This document shows, in pieces, positions 29,399 through 41,300 of a stretch of 64,000 nt of DNA. The position numbers were made by a program, and so were the translations under genes. Every line of letters starts with the position of its first letter. The stretch's first letter is position 1. This DNA comes from Hydractinia symbiolongicarpus (taxonomy: Eukaryota > Cnidaria > Hydrozoa > Anthoathecata > Hydractiniidae). The notes under the pieces are model-generated. The model saw only the letters and a program-made list of their open reading frames with translations. It was not told where the DNA came from and searched no databases. The stretch lies in the NCBI RefSeq assembly GCF_029227915.1, contig NC_079876.1:14634001-14698000 (forward strand). The letters are read 5' to 3'.

Positions 29399-32300
29399 CT
29401 ATTTCTTCGATTTAAATGCAAACAAAACATCATCTGTATTCACATTTAAACGAATTCGTTGATAAATATCTTTACTTCCAGACTCCGTGAGTAACAAACG
29501 GCATGAGCCGAGATTATTGCACATCGCAAACGCCTCAGAGACATTTGGAGGTTCGAAGCCACCTAAACAACAAACACAATAAAATTTCAAATCAAAAATT
29601 AAAAAAATTTCAATAGACTGAAAGTTCAGATTTGGGTAACCGAGCAAATCTTATTGTTGAGGACGTTATGATAAAGAAGGATGGCAAGACTCAGAAGAAG
29701 AATGGCAAGAAAGAGAGTTGTTTTGAATTTTTAAACGTAATAAGACCTTCAGCTCTGCAATGCGATTGGAACTGGTCGTACACCTATAAAGAAAAACATA
29801 GTAAAAAGTTTAACATCTAAAGAATACGCCATTGTCATAAAAACATTAGAGATTTTTGGTGAGTTTTAGCATTGTCTAGAAAACTATTGTCTGTATAAGC
29901 AAGACAACGACGAGCTACGGTGGATAAATAGTAATGTCAATGTTTTTAGCAGAATGCATCAAGTGGGAAATTAAAATGGAAAAAAAGGCTTCTTCCCATT
30001 TGACTACATATTCCGTATTATAGCTCATGAGCTTTTTTTTGGTTGCGCGTGCGCCCTTAAATAATTTTTTTACCAAAGTACACATGTGCTAACAAAAAGC
30101 TCGTGCGTGTGTAGTAAAGATATAATTAAAAGTACAAATTCTACCTCCATAAACAGCGCATCTTCAATACCAGTTCTTCGAAACTCGCTGATAATCGCCT
30201 TCATGAACATTGTCTCCATCACCGACAAACTCTGCAGAGCTAATATTTTGGGCGAAGAAAACATTTCTTTTAATGCTGACTCTACGTGCTTCATACCCAC
30301 AATGCCTTTCGACCGTTTACGTGGACTGGTCGTCAACATGGATGACTCAGCTATTTCGACGGCGCGACGACAAATGTCAAGACAACGACGTGCGTCACCC
30401 GACACAGCGGCAACCTAAGCAAAGCAAACACGATGTTCAATATCTTTAAAAATAACAGGGTAGCCATTATGATTGAGTGATGAAAAGGTTACATGGTCAA
30501 ACGTTATTTTACAGGTTTTGTTATTAAGACATTTGGCAAGGCCGTTTAGTTCAAAATTTTTAGTTATTTTGAAATATTGAAAATAATGAAGGGTTTAAAT
30601 ATATTTTTCGTCGCAAAAATTAATTTATCAAAATAAACATGTATTTGAAGTGAGAAAGATTATTATTTTCAATTGTCCGGCCGGCCGCATGCCCGCCCGT
30701 CCGCGTGTTTGTGGCTAACGACCAGTTTCTTAAATTCTGGGTTGTTTAATACTACGAGCTTGTAGATTTTTAACTATTTAAAAAAAACTGACGACAAAGG
30801 TGTTAACAACTTGTAATGTGTCTCATTTCAAATGTCCGCGGTCTTACTGACGGAGATAATTCGAAACGAATATAAATATTTTTAAAAATGTCGCACCGTG
30901 ATTAAATTAAAAGTTCGTGGGTAAATAAAAAATTGTTAGAAAATACGGAAAGGACTGGAAAATTTTAAAAGTGCTACTAGCTTTGCACAAAAGGTTAGGA
31001 GCTTGGAGGTAGGAAAATATAATCACAGACAGTTCAACAACGTTTGCCAACTCAATTTGTTTTATTAAATTCGTTAAAAGTTGGCAGTATAAGCACAGTA
31101 TATAATAAATCACTCTGTTAACCAATACATTAGGTTAAATTTCCCGATTACTTTTTTTTTTAAATCTTTTTAAGCTTTTAAAAGAAAGAAGTTTTTGACA
31201 GTATCGTATCGGTGAAGGGTCTCCTTAAGAGACAAGAGAGGAGTTGAACGTCCTCCACCATACCTTAGTTTAAAGGGGCGATTGTGGAAGTCCCATGAAA
31301 TGCCACACAGTGATGGTGTCACTCACCATACCTTAGTTTAAAGGGGCGATTGTGGAAGTCCCATGAAATGCCACATAGTGATGGTGTCACTTTAAAAAAC
31401 ACCCAGTCCGGTCTGTGAACGGTTGGCGCTAGGAAGGGCATCCAGCTGTAAAACAATGCCAAAACTCTTTATTAATGGCCGTAAGAATAGTTGATCAGAC
31501 AAACTGCGTAAACGGGGCTGGAACTCTAAGGAGTGAAGGTGTCGCGCACGGTAGGACAGATGTCAGATGTGAGCATCGTCAGACCGTTACCCAGCTATCA
31601 CATCACAAGGTAGATAACACTAGGTTGAGGATGGCTAGTGTAAATGTTGGTACTCTGAGAGGTAGAGCAGGTGAAGTAGTTGAAATGTTAGAACGTAGAT
31701 CTGTTGATATGTGTTGTGTTCAGGAAGTTAGGTGGAGAGGAGCTTCAGTGAGATTTGTGGAAGGTAGGAGGGCAAGGTATAAGCTTTTTTGGATTGGTAA
31801 TAGTGATGGATATGGAGGAGTTGGCATATTCGTTGCGGAGAAGTGGGTAGAAAAAGTAATAGATGTTATGCGTGTTAATAGTCGTATTATAGTGATAAAG
31901 TTTTTGATAGGTAATAGGATTGTCACTTTTCTGTCAGTTTATGCTCCACAGTGTGGACTCAGTGAGGAAGATAAAGATAAGTTTTATGATGAGTTAATAG
32001 CAGTCACATCAAAGTTTGGAGACACTGAACTTGTCATGGTGGGCGGCGACTTTAATGGTCATGTTGGGAAGTCATCTGAAGGTTATAGAGGTGTGCATGG
32101 AGGCTATGGATTTGGGAGCAGAAATAAGGAAGGGGAGAGATTGCTTGAGTTTGGAATGGCAACGGACATGGTGGTTTGCAACACATCATTCAGTAAGAGA
32201 CAGAGTAGGCTGATAACATATGAGTCAGGTGGTTGTAAGACACAGATAGATTACCTTAAGGGAACTTATTTTGGCGGGAACTAATTTTGGCGGATTTGGC

Positions 32301-35300
32301 GGATTGGGGCAAAATCCGCCAAAATTAGTTCCCGCCAAAATTAAATATTTTACTCACCCGCCAAAATTAGTTCCCGCCAAAATTAAAAAAAATCGCCACC
32401 CGCCAAAATAAGTTCCCGCCAAAATTAAAAATTTCGTTGATCCGCCAAAATAAGTTCCCCTTAAAAAATCGACAAAAATCAACTTTTTTTCAATTTTTTA
32501 TATCTTTTAGAAATATACCTTTGCGCTAGAAATATTATGTCATAATAAACCTCTAATACAAGATAATTTTTAATCAATATTTATGATTTCTAAGTCCTTG
32601 CTTGACGATGGTGACGACTTTTTAGGTTTGTTGTTAACTTTTTGCCTTTTTGGGGCTGGTGCAGCTGAGGTGTTTCCAAAAAAGTTTCGAATATCTTTTT
32701 GCTTTTTCGTCTCTTTGCTTTGGCTTTTGGCTGTATTTTTTTTACGCTTTGGTCTCTCTTCGGTTGGAACCACGACATCTAAAATAACTGCAATATGTAA
32801 GAACGAACCAAGAATCAATTCCTCTTTCGGCTCTGTATACAAGGCTTCTACAAGTTGTTGGTATCTTGCAAGAACCAAAAGATTGTTTACTGTCCCTGGT
32901 AAAGTAACAGTTATTTTACAGGGGATCTCCAAGCCTCCTTGAACGAGAGGTGATCTTCGATAGTGTACACTTGTCAACGTGGATTTCATAGACGCTCCTC
33001 TGTCCAGAAGAAATTTTGTAACCCTTGAGATTTCTTTGGGTAAATGGCCAACTGGTTTGTCATTTCCGAATTCACAAACTTTGATTGCAAATCTATCGAA
33101 AACATTGTTGTTCTCATGAAAGCAGTCCAGTGATTGATTTTCCTCAGGTTTCCAATAAGTTTTATAATAATGGAATCCTCTGACAGCAGCTGTAAACTCG
33201 AACGTCTTGTTGTAAGCCATATGGACGTCTTTTCTTTTCTAGCTCTGATGAAAAACAAAAATGTCAATCGATCGATTTTTTAATTGCCTAGCATGAAAAT
33301 AGAACGTTTTTGTTCTATTTGTCAGTGTAGACCGAACTTTCCCAATTAAATAGAATGTTTTTGTTCGATTGGTTAGTCTAAACGGGCCTTAGCGAAGAAA
33401 AAAAGAATGTTTTTGTTCGATTGGGTAGTCTAAACGGGCCTTAGCCAAGAAAAAAAGAATGTTTTTGTTCGATTTTTAGTGTAAATATAGGCCAAGTGAA
33501 TGGAATGTTTATGTTCGAGTAAATATACAGGATACAGATAACTTACGTTTCCTTTTTTATCTCCCGGCTTTCAAAATGTCTTACATCAGGAAGTTAGCTA
33601 AATTACAAGAGAAAGAAGCTCAACAAAGGGCCGCTGAAAAGGAAAAAACTTCAGACGAAACACCTTCAAACAGTTCTAGGGAACAAAGTAAGTATTTCTC
33701 TTTGATGTTTTTTTTTGTTATACCTACCTGCGAAGAAGTTTCTTTCTTTGTTTGAAAATTTTTAATTTTTGGTCAAAATTCGCAATTACATAGTGGTTCG
33801 TTTTATTCATTTTAGGCCCACAACCAACTGACTTCCAGCAAGAATCATCCCTTGGTTCGTTAGACTACGAAGCTGTTACAGACGCGACTGAAAATGTTAA
33901 ATCCAGTGGCAAAAAATCATACAACCGTTGGTCAGAAAAAGAAAGATTTGATATCGGAAAATATGTTGCGATTCATGGTGGTGCGGCTGCAATCACAAAG
34001 TTTCAAACCAAAGACAGGCCGTTAAGTGAGAGTACAGCTCGAAGATTTGGCAATCTTTACAAAAAAGAGCTGAAAGATTCAACCCGAGAAAAACGTAGCG
34101 TGGTAACCAAATTTGTTCCTTTGAAACGCGGTAGACCTCTGTTCCTTGGCAGTCTAGATGAGATGGTACAAAGATTTTTAATTGCACTGAGAAATCGAGG
34201 AGGTGTTGTTTCAAGAACAGTTGCAACCGCTGCAGCGAAAGCTCTAATATCACGAAACCCTCAATTTGAGTTGGGGCATATTAAAATTGATAACAGTTGG
34301 GCAAAAAGCCTCTTCAAGAGAATGGGTTTCAAGAAAAGAATGAAAACGACCTCCAAAGTTGAAATCACTGAAGGAGCCAAAAAGGAGTGCGAATTACTAT
34401 TTCTTCACGATATTGTTTCGACCATCGAACAACACAGCATCCCTCACCAACTTGTTATGAATCTGGACCAGACACCTCTTAAGTTTGTTCCAAGAATGAA
34501 TCACACCATGGGATAGCTTCATCAACGTGCGAGTCGAAAATGACGATGACAAAGAAGAGGAGTACACGCGTGACGAGGATGACATAGACTTTAGTCGGAA
34601 TGCATTTGACATTATCATAGACGATGAAGAAGAGTAGATTTTTAGTATTTGTTTTAAAATTCTTTGCTTTGTAATGCTTATTTCTACATCTTTACCAAAG
34701 AAAATTTTCGTTGAAATTTGAAAAAATCCTTCACTCGCCAAAATTAGTTCCCGCCAAAATTAAAAAATCCGCTGACCCGCCAAAATAAGTTCCCGCCAAA
34801 ATTAAAAAAAACCGCCACCCGCCAAAATAAGTTCCCGCCAAAATTAAAAATTTCGTTGATCCGCCAAAATTAGTTCCCGCCAAAATTAAATTTTTTTTAG
34901 ATTTCCTTCGTCCGCCAAAATTAGTTCCCGCCAAAATAAGTTCCCTTAAGGTACTTTTTGGTTAGAAAGTCAGACAAGAAAGTGGTGAAGGACGTGAAAG
35001 TTATATCGGGGGAAGAGTGTGTTTCCCAGCATAGGTTGCTGGTTTGTGATATTATCTTGAATAGTGTTAAAGAAGCCAAGGGAAAGTACAGGCCCCGTCG
35101 AAAAGTCTGGAAGCTGAAGGAAGAGATTGTAGCAAGACAATTTAGTGCAAAAGTTCAGCAGTTAGCCTACAATAGTCAATGTGATAGTGACAATGTTGAA
35201 AGTACTTGGACTACTTTGAAGAATTGTCTTCTAGAAGCTTCTGATGATACCTGTGGGTGGACGAAAGGACCAGCTAGACATAGACAGACCTGGTGGTGGA

Positions 35301-38300
35301 ATAATGAGGTTGACCAGTGGATAAAGGAAAAGAGGAAACTTTGGAAAGAGTGGAAGTCAGGTGGTAGTAAAAATATTTACTTAGAAGCTAAGCGTCGCGC
35401 TCGTACCGCAGTGTATAAGGCAAAATCAGAAGCAGAGAGAAACAGATTTGCAGATGTGTTAAGAAGGGAAGACCAGCGCAATGACGTATTCAAGATAGCA
35501 AAGCAAATGAAGAAGACTAATCAAGATAATTTGTCTGATGATGATGTCGTAGAAGGGCCAGCTATGCCGATCAAGACAGAATGGGTAGTGGAGGCTATTA
35601 GGAAATTGAAGATTGGCAAGGCTGCAGGAGTATCAGGTATTGTTGCAGAGATGGTAAAAGCATCTGGATATATTGGAGTTGAGCTCATTACAAGTCTTGC
35701 TAACCAGATTATAAAGGATGGTGCTATTCCGAGTGAGTGGCAGTCGAGTGTAATAGTGAACTGTTTCAAGGGCAAGGGTGATGCATTAGAAAGGGGTAAC
35801 TATAGAGGTTTGAAGTTGGTTGATCAAGTAATGAAAGTTATTGAAAGAGTGATTGATAAGTTACTTAGAGAAAGAATTGATATAGATAAGATGCAATTTG
35901 GTTTTGTTCCAGGGCGTGGCACAACAGATGCAATATTTTTACTCAGACAGCTTCAGGAAAAGTATTTAGGAAAGAGAAAGAATCTCTATTTTGCCTTTGT
36001 AGATTTAGAGAAAGCTTTTGATAGAGTGCCACGTAAAGTTATTTGGTGGGCTATGAGAAAATTAGGTGTGGATGAGTGGCTAGTTACGATGGTTCAGTCT
36101 ATGTACAGCAATGCTAGAAGTCGTGTCAGGATTAACGATTCACTTAGTGATGAATTTAGTGTAAATGTTGGTGTACATCAGGGTTCTGTACTTAGTCCTT
36201 TGTTGTTTATTCTGGTCTTAGAAGCGCTGTCGATGGAGTTCAGAACAGGTTGTCCATGGGAGTTATTGTATGCAGATATTTGGTTCTCATAGCAGAGTCG
36301 ATGGAAGAATTAGTTGAAAAGTTTGAGAAGTGGAAGAAAGGACTAGAAGAGAAAGGGCTGAAGGTAAACACAGCAAAGTCTAAAGTCATGATAAGTAGCA
36401 TTGCAGCCAAGTGTGACCTTGTAGTTGGAAAGTGGCCTTGTGGAGTTTGCAGGAAAGGGGTTGGTAGTAACTCAATTTTTTGTCAGACTTGCAAGCATTG
36501 GGTACATAAGAAGTGCAGTAGTATTAGTGGAAGGTTAAGAGCTGACATACAGTTTGTATGCAAGCGTTGCAAAGGTGAGATTATAGAAAATGAAGTATTT
36601 CCAGCTTTAATGATGTACAACAGTGGCTCGTTAGAGATAGTTAAGAACTTCTGTTACTTAGGTGATATGTTGGGCAGTGAAGGGGGTGTTGGAAGAAGTG
36701 TTACTTGCAGGATAGGTTCTGCTTGGAAAAAGTTTAGAGAGTTACTTCCTTTACTGACTAGCAGAGTCCTGTCAATTGAGGTAAAAGGTAGGTTGTATGA
36801 GGCCTGTGTAAGAAGTGTTATGTTGTACGGTAGTGAGACATGGGCAGTGAAGCAGGAAGATCTTGACCGTTTAGAAAGGAATGATATGAGAATGGTTAGG
36901 TGGATGTGTAATGCCAGTCTGAGAGACAGAAAGAGTTCAGATGAGCTAAGAAGCAGGCTAAGTCTCCGTAGAATTAAAGATGTTATCCAGATAAGAAGAT
37001 TGAATTGGCTGGGGCACTTGGAAAGAATGGAGGAGGATAATTGGGTAAGAAAGTGTAGAGACTTGATAGTTCCTGGGGCAAAGCCCAGAGGCAGACCGAG
37101 AAAGACTTGGCAGGAGGTTATAAGGACAGACTTGATAGAGAGGAAGTTGAGTTTAGATCTAACACAGTCTAGATCAGATTGGAAGAGGGTCATTAATATA
37201 CCCCTTTCAACCATGCTAGCATGGAAAACGGACGTTAAGCCGAGAATGATGATGATGATGATGTTCACCATCTCTGGCTCAATGACCTAGCCCTAACTAA
37301 ACAAAAAAAGTATTGACGTAATTTGAAATACTCCATTATTTATCTGCATTATTGACCGCCTCTGGTTACTTCGATAAAGGTGAAACAAAGTAGAAAAGTC
37401 AGCTCACCTTTCTAGCGATCAGTTCAAGAGCGTCTTCTTCAAACGCATTGACACCCTTGATTCTTGACAGCACGATTTCTTGAAGTTGGCGAAACGTATA
37501 CGGTTGAAATGTCATTCGAGTTAAACCGAGTCTACTCGATACACGATTCATCATAATCCGCTCTGGCAAGTCCATTGTGTTGGCGACGGCTAAAACAACG
37601 AGTTTCGAGTGACGGCGAGTAGGCCAGTCGAATAGGTTATACATCACATTCTGCTTGCGAGTCCAAAGTAGATCTAACTACGAATGACAAAGGGGATCGT
37701 GAGGACTTTCAACTTGTAAGAGTAAATATACATCTTTAGAATGTTTAAAAAAAATGTTTATGAGAGAAATTTCGTAGAAAGAATAAGACTGGGCATATCT
37801 AGAGAATAAGGACACACTAAGAACAATATGGAAATATGAAGAAAGTATGAAGATATGTTTTTCCAGGCAGAAAGAGTCACGAGTCGCCTTTATGCAAAAC
37901 TTGTACTTGGTTAAAACAAAATAACGTAATACGAGTTAAAATTATTTTTTACAAAAATGCTTAAGATCATTTCAGGCTAAAAGCCCAAATTTTCTTGTTC
38001 TTACAATAAAAATTGTCAATGGCAATATATACAGTATAAAGCCAAGAATCAGTCCATCAAATTTTAGTTCTTTAATGCTCTTTTTTAAAGTTTAGGAAAC
38101 AATTTTTTGACCATGTTTAAAAGGAATCTTTCGGCTATAACGAGTGAGTGATTTCTTTAAAAAGAGGTGGCAAGGATAAAAAAGAAAAATCGTTATCACA
38201 ATGGGGAGAACCCTTTCACCTCATCACCTCATCAACTCACCTCATCAACTAACAGAACTACATTTTCTTTTTTCGGTTCTGGTTGGCTGAATTTCTTATC

Positions 38301-41300
38301 AAGCAAACTTGCCGCATGATCAGGAGTTGCCTTCTTTCCAGTTAGTTTCTATAAAAATTTAACAAATCTCTATAATAATAGCCGTCGTCTGTCTGTCTCT
38401 GCGCGGACCCCCCGCTGAGTTAGAAAATCGTGCTGCGGAAACACGAATATCAAATGCGATATATTTTATCCACTTTGTTGCCACGGGTAAATATAAAGGA
38501 CGGGCGAACCCGTGGATTTTTCCACGGGCAACGACTAGTCTATTTTATAATACCCGTATACGTCTGTCTGTCTGTCACGCAAAATGGTACTGCAAGAGAT
38601 GCACGCAAGCGGTATAAAAAATTTCCACAGGCCACCGACTAATTACTTTAAAAGACTGTACGCGTCCAATTTAAATAACAATAACAATCAGATTAGGCCT
38701 TTTTCAAAAATACTATTAATGATACCATTTTTGAATGCAAGGTACTAACATTAATTTTTTATACGAATACTTTTACTGAAAAATGCGAATCGATGAAAAA
38801 AGCTATAAACATTCATAGCTAGCTAGTTAAACATCTTTCCTCTCCACTTCATCTCTTTACAGCATGTGTGGGGAAAGCAGCTCTGCCAAACTTCTTATTT
38901 GTATACAAAACACAGAGTTCAACTAAATGTAGCAAATGCTTGAACCAGGGCTATTACGAAGCGGTAGCACGCCATAGCTGCAGAAATAGCCCTGGGGTTA
39001 CTGCACGGTCAACTTGTGTGCACCAGGAAGCGCTAGTAAAATTAGGTAAAGTGGAGGGTTGCTTCTTGTTTACCTTTTTCGAAAAAACTGAAACAGCAGG
39101 ATTAAGAAAATACTTTAAAGAAGGAACCCAATACAAATAAAGTATAACGCTTCGTGTGGTAGCTTTTTTTAGGTCGAAAGTAAAGAAATATGTTAAACCG
39201 GGCCAGCTAAAATATCTCACATTCCTGAAAATGACATGGACTGTCCTAGGCAGAAACTCAAAAACTTATAAAAAAACTAAGTATTAAAGATTTAGTCTAG
39301 ACTTTGGTACGATTAATAAAAACTGTTTGCTGAAGTAACTTAAATACAAACCTTCAGTATAGTACAATATGCTTGATTGGGATCAGTTAGCTTCATGCCA
39401 TTAATTTCCACAAACTTGAAATATGGAATGTTGCGTCCATCAGCATCACTTTGTAACGTCTTTATCACCTCATGAACGGTAGCTGTTTTACCTGTCCCTG
39501 GAACTCCAGAAATATAAATACATCTAAAGAAAGAAATAGAGAAATCTAGGAAGAAATAAAAGAACTCACATGGATAATGTGGTAGTTTGAACAATTTCTC
39601 ATTCGGGCAAGTATTAAATAGTCAATCAGGGAGATGATAAAGGTCATAAGATATAAGAGGATAGCCATAATTTACCACAAACTTTATTCACCTTAATCAA
39701 ATCTTTTAACTGTAAATAGTTATTTTTAATGCAACATATCCCCAGACTTCTTTTATAAGTTAAAATCTTTTAAATGAAGTATTTTTGACAGGGTTTTAAC
39801 TTTTTTTCTTTCTTTCCAGATCCTTATCTAATGAGGTCATAAAAGAATGTTATAGAAGAAGAAGAAAAAAATAATATGCAAAGATACAAAAAAGTGAAAC
39901 AGCGTTGTATACCCTCCTGTATTTTCTTGCAGCCGACCATATACAAAGGAGTAGACGTCTTCGTACTCATCATCACGACATGGTAAAGAATCAGGAACAG
40001 CCGATACATGTAAACTATAAGGAGACACCAAGAAGTCAGTTAAACGTTCCACAACAGGATTGTTCCTGTTAAAGGCAGATCTCCACTTAAAATAGTTAAA
40101 ATAGTTCCCGGACAAGAAAAATTTCCAACATAGGCATGCGAATTAAAGTAAGTTTACAGCATTATCCAGAAATTTTTCATGGATTGGACAGGATTCCGAA
40201 TGTTGAAAGCTTTAACTCTTTTAGAATGTTCCCTGCAAATAGTTTCTTTCCAGCCAATAAAAATGCGAGAAATACATGACGTGTTAAAACATTGTAGGAA
40301 ATTGTGAAAAGCATTGCATTTAAGATGGCGGATTATATGAATTAAAATTTTCCTACTCGGAAAATTATCTCAAAAAATCTTCTTGTCCGGGAACAATCAG
40401 GCTGCGTTTAATGAAATTTTTAATTTCTCGGAGTGAAATAAAATCACTTTAATCTCCGTTAACAAGCTTCTAACTGTTCATATTAAGTGGAACTCACTTC
40501 AGTCAGAATTTTAATTCAATACAACAGGTGTAAAAAACTTGTGTAAACAGACCGCAAGTGAATTGACAGAAAGTAAGTACAACTGCCCATTTGCAATCAT
40601 TTACTTGCTGTGAAATGGCTGCGGTGAACGTGAAAAATGGCTGCGGTGAAACTTTAATAAAACTTTTATGTAAATTCTGCCAAATATTAAAATATTCATA
40701 AAAGTATGCATACAGATAACTACAAAAAAAATTTAGACTTTACCGCTGTCTAGCTTTCTCTAGTGGACTTTTTGCTTGTAATCGAGGCTTTTGTCGCGAT
40801 TTAATTCCTGGGGTCATTGTGCTGGATTTGTTCACTTTTTTCACGCTCCTTGAGGGAGTTCTAGAAGTTGACATACATATTGTACGGCGTTTTCGATGCT
40901 TTACACGCTTGTTCTCTTTCTCTTCCTCTTCCTCCTCCTCTGAATGTATAACATCGTCACTTTCGCTAACATCATCGGAAATTTCTGCCTCATCCAATTC
41001 GTCATTTTTACTCTCTTTTGAAGAGGGAATAAAATCCTCATCACCAGTATCAGCATCATCTACTATAAACTTTTCTTTCTTCCTCAATACTTTAGATTTT
41101 CTTGCTGATCTTCTGACAGAGGAAGGAGCGTTGATCTCCTCATCAGAGGGAAAATCAAACACATCCTCATTCTTAATTTTTGTTGACGATTTCTGTTTAT
41201 TGCGAATTTTTTGATTTTGTTTTCTAGTTCTAACAATCTGCTCACTTTTTACTTCTAACTTATTTGTCCTTCTGACAGGTGTTTTTGCCTCGTTCAGCAA

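Larger units (their letters stand above)
32260..34945. mobile_element. 2.7-kb two-gene DNA transposon (HIRAN protein plus CENPB-HTH transposase), TTAA target duplication
   Basis: The termini are GGGAACTTATTTTGGCGGGA and its reverse complement, flanked by TTAA (32256-32259 and 34946-34949). Both ends consist of arrays of CCGCCAAAATTAGTTCCCGCC-like blocks (32260-32460 and 34735-34945). Inside, two genes diverge from a shared spacer: an intact minus-strand HIRAN-domain gene (32570-33220) and a plus-strand transposase gene (33576-34637) that lacks most of its catalytic domain. The insertion interrupts the endonuclease domain of the LINE, so it is younger than that LINE copy. Confidence 0.85.
31200..37265 (+). 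mobile_element. APE-type non-LTR retrotransposon (LINE) with a PHD-like finger, split by a DNA transposon
   Basis: The order is a 5' leader with a 68-bp tandem duplication (31256-31391), an AP-endonuclease domain, the inserted transposon (32260-34945), a reverse transcriptase, a C4HC3 finger, a C-terminal domain and a tail of six ATG repeats (37246-37263). Without the insertion the element is about 3.4 kb. It lies in an ORC1 intron on the strand opposite to ORC1 transcription. The exact 5' end and target duplication were not found. The protein resembles the 'craniofacial development protein 2-like' endonuclease/RT family common in invertebrate genomes. Confidence 0.88.
31475..37281 (+). pseudogene. 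LINE ORF: endonuclease, reverse transcriptase and PHD-like finger, disabled
   Basis: The endonuclease part (31475-32255) has [35 protein letters not shown] and TQIDYL. It is then cut by a 2.7-kb transposon. Even with that ignored, an extra T in the T-run after 34950 puts the following frame out. The RT part (34956 onward) has [56 protein letters not shown] and [11 protein letters not shown]. The catalytic YADD is broken by loss of one base after 36277, so it reads YAD and then runs to a stop. In the next frame follow LIAES, then a finger CGVC...CQTC...H..C...CKRC (about 36438-36570), then YGSETWAVK and [10 protein letters not shown], ending near 37281. Confidence 0.88.

Noticed and set aside
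30086-30449. Two plus-strand frames of about 80-110 residues
   Set aside because: They lie opposite ORC1 exon 11, which has conserved ORC1 sequence.
32583-32942. 119-residue plus-strand frame
   Set aside because: It is the shadow of the HIRAN-protein gene on the other strand.
36654-37271. 205-residue open frame on the minus strand
   Set aside because: It is antisense to the LINE C-terminal domain, whose plus-strand frame has clear family motifs.
40819-41214. Ser-rich 131-residue plus-strand frame
   Set aside because: It is the antisense of the acidic/Lys-rich ORC1 linker exon; Ser/Phe-rich antisense frames are expected there.
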